This document shows positions 28,101 to 36,109 of a stretch of 64,000 nt of DNA, one piece after another. The stretch comes from Bacteroidota bacterium (GTDB lineage: Bacteria > Bacteroidota > Bacteroidia > Bacteroidales > NBLH01). The notes beneath the pieces are model-generated. The model ran no database searches. It was not told the DNA's origin and saw only the letters and a program-made list of their open reading frames with translations. Both the position numbers and the translations under genes were made by a program. The DNA lies in the NCBI GenBank assembly GCA_025361565.1, contig JANYKN010000125.1, positions 202,344 through 266,343 on the forward strand, in the 5' to 3' direction. The number at the start of each line of letters is the position of its first letter. Within the stretch, counting starts at the first letter, position 1.

Positions 28101-28422
28101 AAAAGAAGCCGACAAAGAAGGCGAGCGGCTTGGATTGACAAAAGACGAAGTCGCTTTTTACAACGCTCTGGAAGTAAACGATAGCGCAGTAATGGTTTTG
28201 GGTGACGATCAACTAAAGGAAATTGCAAGAGAAATCACAGACAAAGTGAGAGCTAACGCAACTATTGATTGGACTATCAGGGAAAGTGCACGGGCAAAAC
28301 TAATGGTAATTGTTAAGCGTACATTAACAAAATGGGGCTATCCACCAGACAAGCAAGCCAAAGCAATTGAGACAGTATTAAAACAGGCTGAGTTAATGGC
28401 TGATTTCTTTACGAGAGAATGA
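25153..28422 (+). CDS. hsdR: Type I restriction endonuclease subunit R
   Basis: The 1089-aa motor/nuclease subunit has an N-terminal nuclease with RPDLLLF (Asp143) and IELK (Glu157, Lys159). Helicase motif I TQGSGKSL is at 309-316, motif II DEAH at 415-418, motif III FTGTP near 465, and a C-terminal motif VI region AIARVNRV near 697. It cleaves unmodified DNA remote from the HsdS site after ATP-driven translocation. Length is normal and the frame is intact. It is separated from hsdS by the GxxExxY and rloAB genes. Confidence 0.96.
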   Translation: MKPITEDKIETFAIEVLQAIGWEHVHGLAIAPGAEQAERDNFEQIILVDRLRKSVAVLNPAIPQDAQEQAIQKVLRIYSPELLHNNETFHQLLVEKVKVPYQQNGFERSYEIALMDFEHPMDNEFLVVNQYSIKEKNQTKRPDLLLFVNGIPIVIIELKNATDENATLRKAFDQLQTYKSTIPALFTYNAICVVSDGHECKAGSVSAGYSRFMTWKTADGKKEASRFIPQLEILLKGMLNPSTLLDLVRNFIVFEKSKKEDIKTGITQIETVKKLAAYHQYYAVNKAVQSSIVATGIKGDKRGGVVWHTQGSGKSLSMVFYSGKLITSPEMQNPTILVITDRNDLDDQLFDTFAYSKQLLRQEPVQAKDREHLKKLLKVASGGIVFATIQKFLPTDQKSVYDQLSDRRNIVVIADEAHRTQYGFEASIKEVKNKETKESIGKRIAYGFAKYMRDALPNATYIGFTGTPIEGTDINTPQVFGQYVDVYDISQAVADGATVRIYYESRLAKVNLDEEGKRLIKEFEESLQEDDEISDQQKAKAKWTTLESIVGNISRIKNLAKDIVTHFEQRQLVFEGKAMIVAMSRRIAAELYKEIITLKPEWHSDDLSNGAIKVVMTSSSSDKMEFDKEDPNALVIPKNMRTTKSERKILADRMKDESDSLKMVIVCDMWLTGFDAPCLHTLYIDKPMKGHSLMQAIARVNRVYKDKPGGLVVDYLGIANDLKKALSFYSGAGGRGEPTLDLEKAIELMNEKYEVVQQFFYEEAKTQNDIVAEEPEAYYANSFKFNYQRFFKVGAKEKLSIILQAEEHILGLQDGKTRFIREVTLLSQAFALSVPHEKAMEIKEDIAFFQAVKARLVKFEGTGTGKSDIEIETAIKQIVDEALSSDKVIDIFEAAGMDKPEISGLEVLSDEFLLEVKGMKHQNLALELLKKLLNDEIKTRSKTNLVKSKKLLEMLEFAIKRYQNNLLSTAEIIQELINIAKEIKEADKEGERLGLTKDEVAFYNALEVNDSAVMVLGDDQLKEIAREITDKVRANATIDWTIRESARAKLMVIVKRTLTKWGYPPDKQAKAIETVLKQAELMADFFTRE

Positions 28423-28747
28423 GTTGAATTATTAATCGAATGATATTTTTCTAACCCAAATTACGAAAGTTCTTAATCCAATTTAAAACTTTCTATAATC
28501 TTCTGCTTTTAAGCATTCTCCTAATTGTATTATGACAAAGCCCAAAAAAAAATATTTTCAATTCTTTTTCAAAATAGGCATAAACCAAACGCAAGCCAGA
28601 ATATACTCTATTGGCTTTTAATACATTAAAGACAACCAGCTATAAAAAAGGCATTTATCCATCATGCAAATAAAATAAAAAATACCTTTTGTATGTACGC
28701 TAGTAAAGATTGTAACGTTTATTAAATTTACTTAATCCCTACCTTTT
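28423..28747. other. Intergenic region after hsdR
   Basis: 325 bases of very AT-rich sequence with no supported gene, RNA or clear terminator hairpin. It marks the end of the restriction island. Confidence 0.3.
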
Positions 28748-30022
28748 ATGAGCAGAAAAACCAAGAGCAAAAAAAGTCCAGCACAACAACAAGTTGGTGG
28801 ATACAAACGATTTCTAATTGAAATGCATCAAATAGTAGAATTAATGGGCTTTAAAAAAAACGTTGCATCTATGTCCCCTGAATTTAAAGAAATGATGTAT
28901 GCCCGCAACCTTGGTATTAATAGTCCGCTGCCCGGTAATGAAAACATAAATAAACAAGAGCTCAAAATTATATCGGATAAAACCAAAAAATATTATCGTG
29001 AACCATCTATCAAAACGGAGGATATAAAGATCTCAAACTATCAAGTACAACTTCTTTTTTGCTACAATGCAACAAGGCATTTGGAATTAATTAAGAAAAA
29101 GGTTTCGAGTGACAATGAGGAAGTAATAAAATTTAAAAATTTATCGGATAGTTTATTTAGTGCTTTTTATAACAGGTTTCTACTTGATTATTTCAGGGTA
29201 ATTACCCAATTAAGTAGACCCGATCAAAAATATTATGGGGTACATATTCGCCCTGCTAGCCAATTTGGAGGCACGCCACGGATAGAGTTGGTTACAAAAA
29301 TATACGGAATACCTGCCAGTAAATATATGATGAAAATTAATGGGAACAACCGTCCGGCATTTCAATTGGGCAGACCATTAGGTACAACACCTGTAGAGTG
29401 GATTTCTCTCGATGTTTCTCTTTTGGGAGATTTTTATAAAGGAAAACAAAAAAAGCTCAGTGTTTATATACAATCGCATGCACTTAAGAGGTTAAGTGAG
29501 CGAATGGATTTGCTAGACCAGGAAGCCATAAACTATGCACTTTGGGAGAATACAAACAATATCACAAATTTTGAATTATACCGTGGATATCTGCTATTGC
29601 CATTTAAGGTGTTTGGTGTAAAAATAGGTTATTTAGTGGCCAATGTGATTGATGATAAATTATTGTTCCGAACTTTTCTATTTATCACACATAATTGTAC
29701 ACCCGAAGGGGATCAACTTAAAAAGATATCAGGTCTTGCTAAAGAAGACATTTCCTATTGGCGCATTGACCGTTTGAGTACATTTGTGAAATTAAACGAA
29801 GAAAAGTATCATGGACTAATCCGGCTCTTTTCAAAGGCAGGTTTGGGTGATTTGATGAAATTAAAAATTAAGGAATTTGATATCGATACCATACAGACAG
29901 CCAACTTGGATGGACTGACTGAATATTTAAAACAGGGACAGCATTCAATTCAGGAGCAGGAAAGAAAATGGAATTTATTTTTCGATGAAAAGAAGGTTGT
30001 ATCGGAGACTATTAATGATTAA
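28748..30022 (+). CDS. Unrecognised 424-aa protein
   Basis: Not assigned to a family. The N-terminus is basic (MSRKTKSKKSPAQQQ) and lacks a signal peptide or membrane segment. Near residues 235-258 is IQSHALKRLSERMDLLDQ, whose H-x-x-x-R-x-x-x-R pattern resembles the core helix of small RelE-like/DUF4258 proteins. It is followed by a predicted beta-rich stretch (YLLLPFKVFGVKIGYLV, then DDKLLFRTFLFIT), also as in those toxins. The composition matches host genes. It stands alone next to the defence island, so a defence or toxin role is possible but only inferred. Confidence 0.6.
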   Translation: MSRKTKSKKSPAQQQVGGYKRFLIEMHQIVELMGFKKNVASMSPEFKEMMYARNLGINSPLPGNENINKQELKIISDKTKKYYREPSIKTEDIKISNYQVQLLFCYNATRHLELIKKKVSSDNEEVIKFKNLSDSLFSAFYNRFLLDYFRVITQLSRPDQKYYGVHIRPASQFGGTPRIELVTKIYGIPASKYMMKINGNNRPAFQLGRPLGTTPVEWISLDVSLLGDFYKGKQKKLSVYIQSHALKRLSERMDLLDQEAINYALWENTNNITNFELYRGYLLLPFKVFGVKIGYLVANVIDDKLLFRTFLFITHNCTPEGDQLKKISGLAKEDISYWRIDRLSTFVKLNEEKYHGLIRLFSKAGLGDLMKLKIKEFDIDTIQTANLDGLTEYLKQGQHSIQEQERKWNLFFDEKKVVSETIND

Positions 30023-30289
30023 AAACCCCATTTGAATAGTATCATTTGGCTAATTTGTAATTTTAAGAACTAACAAAATATAAATTACAGATTAGGATTT
30101 GTTTAATCGGTTTTGAAAACGCTTTGCGAAGTAACTTCATCTAGTGGTTAGATTGCAGACATATGATTACACACTTAACTTTCTCCAAATTTTAAATTAT
30201 TTAAATTATTTATTAAATTTACCCTTTAAGGCAAATTAAATCTTGAACCCTTGCAGATAATTGCTAATTTTATTATCAAATAGATAAAT

Positions 30290-31609
30290 ATGATTTCGGA
30301 ATTATTTATCAATCTTTTACTTTCTATTATTATTGGAGCTACGGTTGGCCTTGAGCGCGAAAGCATCAACCCTGGCGATACAACCTCTATTGGCGGTATT
30401 CGCACTTATTCATTGATTGCCCTTTCGGGAGCTTTGTCTGGTATTTTATATATAAATAATTTTGTTGCTTTAGCGATTTTATTGGCAGGCTTCTTTTTTA
30501 TTATGGTCATCTCGTATTATATCGTTGTGTCATTCACGACCAAAGATTTTGGAATGACTAGTGAATTGTCAGCTATCATCACATTTTTGATTGGCTTGAT
30601 ATTGATCCTTAATATTATCCCATTGCAAGTTACGGTTGCGGTATTTGTTTTCCTTATTTTTATTTTATCAATAAAATCAAAAACCACACAATTGGTGGCT
30701 GGTATTTCACGACAAGAATTACAGTCCTTTATCAGCTACGCCATTATAGCCCTTGTGGTATTGCCTGTTTTACCGGATACTGCCTACAAATTGAAGGATA
30801 TTCCTGTTTTGCCTGAGATTTTACGTGGAGCAAATGTTGATTTGGGTCAATTTAGCACTCTGGATCTAATAAATCCCAGAAAAATATGGATGGTTGTTGT
30901 TCTGATAACAGGTATTGATGTTTTTGGATATGTTTTAGGTAGGATTGTGGGCAATAAAAAAGGTTTTGCCTTGACCAGCTTTTTGGCAGGCTTTGTTTCG
31001 TCGACTTCAGCAACCCAATCTTTGGCCCAGAGGAGTAAAAATACGACTTTTGTTAATCATTTGGTTGGGGCAGCGGTTCTAGCCAATCTTGCTAGTTTTT
31101 TACAGATATTTTTATTGGTTGGCCCACTTAACCCAAAATGGCTTTTATCCATTGTTCCAAGCATTCTAATGATGGTTTTTACAGCCGGTATCATTGCTTA
31201 TCAATTTTTAAAGAAACAGGAACAAAGCGAGGAGCAACCAGGTCTGGAAAAAAAAACGACTAAAATATTTTCATTATTACCTGCTTTAAAATTTGCTGGA
31301 ATATTGATTATAGTTAAAATTGTAACCAAAATTTGCTTAATTCTCTTTGGAAAATCCGGATTTATAATCAGCTCCGTTATTGCATCATTTGCCGGAATAG
31401 ATGCCATAATGGTAAATTTAGCAGATATGGCAGGACAAACCATCACATTTAAATTTGCATTTCTCACTTTTATTTTGGTTAACGCAACTAATTTATTTAG
31501 CAAAACCACCTATTCATATTTACAAGGATCCAAGAGTTTTACAATAAAATTTTTATTATCTGCATTGTCAATCATCGCTGTCAGTGCCATTTGGCTTTTA
31601 TTCATATAA
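30290..31609 (+). CDS. MgtC/SapB-DUF4010 membrane protein
   Basis: A 439-aa inner-membrane protein with about 12 hydrophobic segments. The N-terminal domain (about 1-140) has the MgtC/SapB signature GATVGLERES followed by GIRTYSLIALSGAL. The C-terminal part (about 145-439) matches DUF4010, with a conserved GFVSSTSATQSLA near 240. Transport or magnesium-related roles are guessed for the family. It is the last chromosomal gene before the prophage and is intact, so the prophage inserted in the intergenic region downstream. Confidence 0.85.
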   Translation: MISELFINLLLSIIIGATVGLERESINPGDTTSIGGIRTYSLIALSGALSGILYINNFVALAILLAGFFFIMVISYYIVVSFTTKDFGMTSELSAIITFLIGLILILNIIPLQVTVAVFVFLIFILSIKSKTTQLVAGISRQELQSFISYAIIALVVLPVLPDTAYKLKDIPVLPEILRGANVDLGQFSTLDLINPRKIWMVVVLITGIDVFGYVLGRIVGNKKGFALTSFLAGFVSSTSATQSLAQRSKNTTFVNHLVGAAVLANLASFLQIFLLVGPLNPKWLLSIVPSILMMVFTAGIIAYQFLKKQEQSEEQPGLEKKTTKIFSLLPALKFAGILIIVKIVTKICLILFGKSGFIISSVIASFAGIDAIMVNLADMAGQTITFKFAFLTFILVNATNLFSKTTYSYLQGSKSFTIKFLLSALSIIAVSAIWLLFI

Positions 31610-31721
31610 TCATGTAAATCAATGAATTCTGATTTTACTTTCTAAAAATACCTTGCAAAATTTATTATTTATAGTAAACTCCTTTCTCTAAAACCAAAAA
31701 AATTAATATAATCACGAAATC

Positions 31722-31755
31722 GAATTGTGCAAAGTTACTAAATGAATTGTGCAAA
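31722..31755. repeat. 22-bp-spaced repeat at prophage end (candidate transposase-binding sites)
   Basis: GAATTGTGCAAA occurs at 31722-31733 and again at 31744-31755, exactly 22 bases apart, with similar flanks (GTTACT / AATAACT). In Mu, the two outer right-end MuA sites are spaced this way. The location, between the last host gene and the first phage gene, fits. The exact terminal dinucleotide and target duplication cannot be fixed without the other end. Confidence 0.45.
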
Positions 31756-31792
31756 AATAACTTAATATATGCCTAATCTATTAATTTAATAG

Positions 31793-31800
31793 TACCTTTG
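31793..31800 (+). promoter_or_regulatory. Putative promoter -7 box for a small RNA
   Basis: TACCTTTG is a perfect match to the TAnnTTTG box. Six to seven bases downstream, transcription would begin near 31806, just before a long hairpin ending in a T-run. No clear -33 TTG is present. Confidence 0.5.
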
Positions 31801-31805
31801 CTGTG

Positions 31806-31888
31806 TCACACTTTTATTAAACACAAGGCAAAAAAGGCATACCCCTAGCGACTACTTTAAGGGGTAGCCACCTTGTGTTTTTTTTATG
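31806..31888 (+). ncRNA. Predicted small RNA / terminator hairpin at prophage end
   Basis: After a promoter-like box the sequence folds into a long hairpin. The outer stem is AAACACAAGG (31819-31828) with CCTTGTGTTT (31871-31880). The inner stem is GGC-TACCCCT (31836-31846, one bulged A) with AGGGGTAGCC (31860-31869). It ends in a run of eight Ts, a strong intrinsic terminator. The loop side ACCCCTAGCGA (31841-31851) can instead pair perfectly with TCGCTAGGGGT at 31906-31916. No ORF is present. Expression is inferred, not shown. Confidence 0.5.
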
Positions 31889-31921
31889 TGGGAGTGTGAC
31901 AATTTTCGCTAGGGGTTCACA

Positions 31922-31948
31922 AAAAAGGCCGTCAATGACGGCCTTTTT
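31922..31948. terminator. Bidirectional terminator at end of phage late operon
   Basis: Perfect 13-base arms AAAAAGGCCGTCA / TGACGGCCTTTTT around a single A. It sits 4 bases after the stop of dam and closes the leftward head/tail operon. Confidence 0.9.
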
Positions 31949-31951
31949 AAA

Positions 31952-32736
31952 TTAATAATTCATTATAATCCATTCAACTTGCTTTCGCCGATTAACTCTT
32001 GACGCTGAAATAGTTCGTTCAACCTCTACCAAATTCCAATTATATTTCTTGACGTACTCTTCGAGTAAAATATGTGGAAACATAGTCAACATAAATTTAC
32101 CTTCAATTCCAACCAACAGCTTCAGTAATTGCTCAAAATCAAACTCTGTATAGCCCTTGTAATGCCCTAAATCTGAGCCAATATAAGGCGGGTCAACAAA
32201 ATGAAATGTATCAGCAGTATCTCTACTTTTAATGACCCGAAGGGCATCTGTACACTCAATGGTTACCCTTCTCAAGCGTTCCCATATTTTATCGTCAAAA
32301 TTATGAATAGCAAAATCAATCTTTTTGGGCATACTATTCTTAGCTTTGTCATACCCAAAAGAACCATCCAGTTTTGAAGCAAATGACATCTTTGATAAAA
32401 TCCATAAAGCTTTTGCCCTTTCAGCCTCAGTAAAATGCCAGGGATGTAAATAAATAAACTCGGCATATTCATGCAGCGTTCTGCTATGTAAAGTACAATG
32501 CAACTCCATTGCAAGCTCATTGAAATGGAGTTGGCACACCTTGTAGAAATTAATTAACTCGCCATTAAGGTCGTTGATAGTTTCAAGTAATGAAGGCTCT
32601 TTGCAAACAATAATGCAAGGCCACCAGCAAAAGCTTCTGTATAGCTACCATGTGCTGGAACAAGAGGCAATATGTGTTTAAGCATAGTCTGCTTGCCTCC
32701 GTAATAAGAAATCGGAGTTTTTAATTTAGTTGTCAC
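31952..32736 (-). pseudogene. dam: DNA adenine methylase (Dam, D12 class), frameshifted
   Basis: The two halves are in different frames. The N-terminal part (GTG start at 32736) has the SAM motif ISYYGGKQTM and GGLALLFAK. The C-terminal part (to 31952) has the catalytic DPPY in FHFVDPPYIGSD. They join cleanly if the ribosome slips -1 at GCA AAG near 32600, giving FAKEPSLLETIND as expected for the family. One missing A in the A-run is the simplest explanation; programmed slippage or sequencing error are alternatives. Phage Dam-type enzymes methylate GATC or similar to evade host restriction. The start codon lies within a TGTCACACTTTT motif also present at 31804. Confidence 0.85.
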
Positions 32737-32768
32737 ACTTTTGATTTAAAAGTTAATATTTGTTTTTA

Positions 32769-33464
32769 TTATAAAATAAAATGATGCTTAGATTCATTAA
32801 TGGTGTAAATTACAATTACACGCCCTAATGCACCATTTCCACCGTAGCCGTTACTTTGGGATGGCTCCATATATCCACCACCACCAGCGCCACCAGGGGC
32901 TGATCCACTAAATCCATTTATTGAGGCCAATGTATCAGCATTAGCGCCATTACCTCCATCTCCTCCATCAACTATCGAATTACCTCCAGCTTGATTTATT
33001 GCATTTGCTCCATTCCCATTAGAATCTGCCCCAGCACCTCCACCACCCTGTGTACCTGAACCACCTACGCCTCCATTTCCTCCACTATAAACAAGGTCAC
33101 CAACACCACCGCTAGTAGAGCCTACACCTGGAACATTATTAACCGCACTTGCTCCGCCTTTTGCCCTACAAACTTCTACAGCATTAACGGTAACATATGA
33201 ATCATTTCCATTTGCAGCATTACCTGTAGTTCCTGACCTTAACGCAGCAACTATAATGCTTAATGCCTGACCATAAATAGGATTATTAATTGTTTTAATA
33301 ACACATTGAGCACCAGATCCACCTGCCTTCAACGCGCTTCCGGTTGTAGATCCTGCTCCAGCTCCGCCGCCACCCCAAGCCTTTAACACTACCTTTATAC
33401 AATTGGCAGGAATTGTATCTGAAAATGTACCTGCGGTTGAATAAGTATTTGTTATATCAGCCAT
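32769..33464 (-). CDS. Glycine-rich tail fibre tip / adhesin protein
   Basis: A 231-aa protein with a beta-type N-terminus (TFSDTIPANCIKVVLKAWGGGG) and about 120 residues made of Gly-rich loops (GGNGGVGGSG, GGDGGNGANAD, GGAGGGG). This resembles glycine-rich phage adhesins whose polyglycine helices form the receptor-binding tip. It lies at the distal end of the tail operon, two bases after the fibre gene, where receptor-binding proteins are expected. Confidence 0.75.
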   Translation of the reverse strand: MADITNTYSTAGTFSDTIPANCIKVVLKAWGGGGAGAGSTTGSALKAGGSGAQCVIKTINNPIYGQALSIIVAALRSGTTGNAANGNDSYVTVNAVEVCRAKGGASAVNNVPGVGSTSGGVGDLVYSGGNGGVGGSGTQGGGGAGADSNGNGANAINQAGGNSIVDGGDGGNGANADTLASINGFSGSAPGGAGGGGYMEPSQSNGYGGNGALGRVIVIYTINESKHHFIL

Positions 33465-33466
33465 AC

Positions 33467-34378
33467 TTAAGTTGTTTGGGCATTACTTCTGAGTAGCCAT
33501 TTGGCTGCTGTAGTGTCATATATGAATACCAGCGACATCTGTTTTGTCGCAATTGTCGCAGTTGGAAGAGCAGTTCCTCCCGCAGCATAAGCAGTGCCCC
33601 AACTTATTGCTCTAATTGTTCCATTGTCTAAAATATCAATCAATAATTTCTGCTTATTGCCTGGAGTTCCTATTGGATTAACAATTGCTAAAGCAACTGC
33701 CTGTGCAGTTATATCAATAGCATCATAATTATCCACATTTGGAGTAACAGATGCTGCGCTTGCAGTACTGCTAACCCTGGGAAGCCTTGTGGCAAAATAA
33801 GTAATATGTTGTCCATCCAGCAAATCTGCATCAAGCCCTGTTCCTACACCATCAACAGTTAACAGTTTTGCTAAAACATCGGCTGCTGTATAAGCCGAAG
33901 CTGCCAGTTTTGCATTCCATGTATTCTTTTCTGTATCTGTTACAAACCTGTACAATGCACTCTGAAAAGCATCCAACAGCCTGACAGTTGCACCGCTTGA
34001 TTGAATTTGGATAGATGGAGTGTTAGCAGGAACCGTATCGCTCAGAACCGCTTTATAACTTTCGGAAAACACCTTGGAGCCTCCATTTTCGTAGACTCTC
34101 ATTACATTGGTTTTTTCAAGTATAAAATACTTTGGAAATACCACACCCGAAGCACCATCGAATGGAACTACCATCGTCTTCTCAACTCCGGTATCTGTCC
34201 AAACAAAAGATATAAGCCCCGGCTTAATGGTTGTGGTAACTACCTGGCAACCCGATAACACGCAACTTGGGAAGTATGCAAATAAATTATCAATTGCCTT
34301 GATTGGTTCACTTTGTAACTGCTGTAAATGGTCAGAGTACCACTTTACCTGCCCTAATTGCTGGTTTATTCTATTCAT
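33467..34378 (-). CDS. Tail fibre protein
   Basis: 303 aa. The motif GTGLDADLLDGQH near residue 185 is a repeat unit seen in many phage tail fibres. The surroundings are low-complexity, Thr/Ala/Val-rich beta sequence, and the N-terminus (about 1-60) is a helical attachment region. It follows the gp48-like gene and precedes the glycine-rich tip protein, so it probably forms the fibre shaft linked to the baseplate. Confidence 0.75.
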   Translation of the reverse strand: MNRINQQLGQVKWYSDHLQQLQSEPIKAIDNLFAYFPSCVLSGCQVVTTTIKPGLISFVWTDTGVEKTMVVPFDGASGVVFPKYFILEKTNVMRVYENGGSKVFSESYKAVLSDTVPANTPSIQIQSSGATVRLLDAFQSALYRFVTDTEKNTWNAKLAASAYTAADVLAKLLTVDGVGTGLDADLLDGQHITYFATRLPRVSSTASAASVTPNVDNYDAIDITAQAVALAIVNPIGTPGNKQKLLIDILDNGTIRAISWGTAYAAGGTALPTATIATKQMSLVFIYDTTAAKWLLRSNAQTT

Positions 34379-34379
34379 A

Positions 34380-34844
34380 TTAATTGCTTATTATTGCTTT
34401 AACTCCTGCTAATTTGTATTTATTAACATCTTCCAAAATCATGTTCTGATTGGTACCTACAGGAACAATTACTTTAAACTGATTGGTTAAATAACCTTGT
34501 TCTGACAAAAATCCAAATGTGGAATAATAGCTTACTTCAGAAAAAAGGCCGATTGTTATATAATTTATTTCTGTTGTCTTTCCTACAATTATACCTATCT
34601 CTTGATTGTCAATTATCAAGATCCTTCTTTGTGATTTATCAAACACATCATTTAAATGCTTTTCGAGCCTAAAACGCTGACAATTGGTATAAGCCAACAT
34701 CAATGCTTCGCTTCTGAAATCTCTGATAAATTGCATGATTGAATCAGCCTTATTGGAGAAAGCTCTCAAAAATGCAAGCCTTTTGGCTAATCTTTTATGA
34801 AAAGGCAAAAGCCCGTTAACCAAATTGACAAATGATACATCCAT
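34380..34844 (-). CDS. Baseplate/tail protein, gp48-position
   Basis: A 154-aa protein of unknown family, with a helical N-terminal half and a beta-rich C-terminal half. Its place between the baseplate J-like gene and the fibre gene is that of Mu gp48 (baseplate periphery / tail protein I), so a role linking baseplate and fibres is inferred from position alone. Spacing to both neighbours is 1-2 bases. Confidence 0.5.
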   Translation of the reverse strand: MDVSFVNLVNGLLPFHKRLAKRLAFLRAFSNKADSIMQFIRDFRSEALMLAYTNCQRFRLEKHLNDVFDKSQRRILIIDNQEIGIIVGKTTEINYITIGLFSEVSYYSTFGFLSEQGYLTNQFKVIVPVGTNQNMILEDVNKYKLAGVKAIISN

Positions 34845-34846
34845 AA

Positions 34847-35677
34847 CTAAGTTAATTGGTCTATTGGGGTCATTGTTAAACTTGAGATATCTGGAGCTAT
34901 TCCTGTCTCATCTGCAAAATTGAAATATCCACTCGCCATTTCTGTTTTAACACCCATATCTACATGACTTGTATTATAAGCACGGGACTGCAAGAGTGTT
35001 ACATTTACAGTAACCACACCAGGCACATTCAAAATGGCCTGAATCAGTTTGTTTTTATAAACAGTTCCGTTAAAATCAAGGTTTATTTTGTAATTTTCGA
35101 GAGCAGTTTTAACCGCAGATTTCAATGCAACCGGATCATAGCCCAAATTATAATAAACTATCATGGTGTACTTAACAATATCGGCATCATAACTGATTAT
35201 GTTCAATTTAGTCCCTGCCGTTTTGATGTCATTTATGTAGTTTTTAAACGACAGCAATTCAGCTTCGTCCAATTTCATCAGCACTCCCGAATTTGCTTTA
35301 CAGACCTTCAAATATACATTACCTGTTGCAGTATCTTCCGTTACACTTGCATTTGATATAATCCTTAAGGTTTCGTTTGGTGTAAGATAGCCAAGGCTTC
35401 CGTCTTGCAATAATATTAGATGGTTTCCGTACTCAAACTTTTTAGCCTCTTCCGAATACCAAATTATCGTTCCTATCCTGGAATTGGTTATTTTCTTTAC
35501 AATATCTGCTGTAAAAGCATTGACAATAACCTCAATTACTTTAACAGTCATTGCCATGATATATGTCCATATTTTCCATTCTGCAATAGGAGATGTGCTT
35601 AATGTAACTCCCTTTTCCTGCATGAGTACAATTGCCTCGGCATTGAGTTCGTCTTGAATTTCGCTTATTTCGGCCAT
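34847..35677 (-). CDS. Baseplate J-like protein (Mu gp47-like)
   Basis: A 276-aa protein consistent with the baseplate J/gp47 wedge family, though shorter than Mu gp47. It has a central LKSAVKTALENYKINLDFNG and a following YKNKLIQAILNVPGVVTVNV typical of the C-terminal part, where the gpJ family has AI..VPGV. It builds the baseplate wedges. It shares one base with the next upstream gene's stop. Confidence 0.7.
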   Translation of the reverse strand: MAEISEIQDELNAEAIVLMQEKGVTLSTSPIAEWKIWTYIMAMTVKVIEVIVNAFTADIVKKITNSRIGTIIWYSEEAKKFEYGNHLILLQDGSLGYLTPNETLRIISNASVTEDTATGNVYLKVCKANSGVLMKLDEAELLSFKNYINDIKTAGTKLNIISYDADIVKYTMIVYYNLGYDPVALKSAVKTALENYKINLDFNGTVYKNKLIQAILNVPGVVTVNVTLLQSRAYNTSHVDMGVKTEMASGYFNFADETGIAPDISSLTMTPIDQLT

Positions 35678-36108
35678 TATTCAAATAATTTTCGGGTTAA
35701 AATCTGTAATTTGACTTTTGCCAATGATTCAATGTTTACGAACATTGTCCTGTTATGTATATCAGGAAAGTTGGAATTGAAAATATAATTCATCCTTTTC
35801 GGCTTTCCATTTTCCGGCAAAGTCATCACCGCTACTATATCACTTAAACCTACCGCACTACCAATTGATATATTTCCGGATAACAACGTATTATTATTGA
35901 CATAAATCGAAATAATCTCAAATCTCCTTTCAATAATAAAAGTATCACCATCTTTCAAGCCTTTTTCAACCTGCATGATGCATGGATAAAAATCGAGATT
36001 CAATTGATTTTTGTGCAGCATTGAATCGAACAAATCAATAAAATCTTGTTCTGTTGGCTTATCGCCACGCTTGAACCTGCTTTTAAGGTAATCAACGTCT
36101 TGTTTCAT
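35677..36108 (-). CDS. Baseplate-associated hypothetical protein
   Basis: 143 aa, no recognised family. The N-terminus (YLKSRFKRGDKPTEQDFIDL) is helical and the remainder is predicted beta-rich. Similar small proteins opening with a gdkPTeqdF-type motif occur in Bacteroidetes phage tail clusters, but the function is unknown. It is tightly packed between the baseplate J-like gene and the LysM-like gene. Confidence 0.55.
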   Translation of the reverse strand: MKQDVDYLKSRFKRGDKPTEQDFIDLFDSMLHKNQLNLDFYPCIMQVEKGLKDGDTFIIERRFEIISIYVNNNTLLSGNISIGSAVGLSDIVAVMTLPENGKPKRMNYIFNSNFPDIHNRTMFVNIESLAKVKLQILTRKLFE

Positions 36109-36109
36109 A

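Noticed and set aside
30136..30152. tRNA-like sequence TTCATCTAGTGGTTAGA resembling a D-arm
   Set aside because: No acceptor stem, anticodon arm or T-arm (no GGTTCGA-type sequence) follows; probably chance or a very short fragment.
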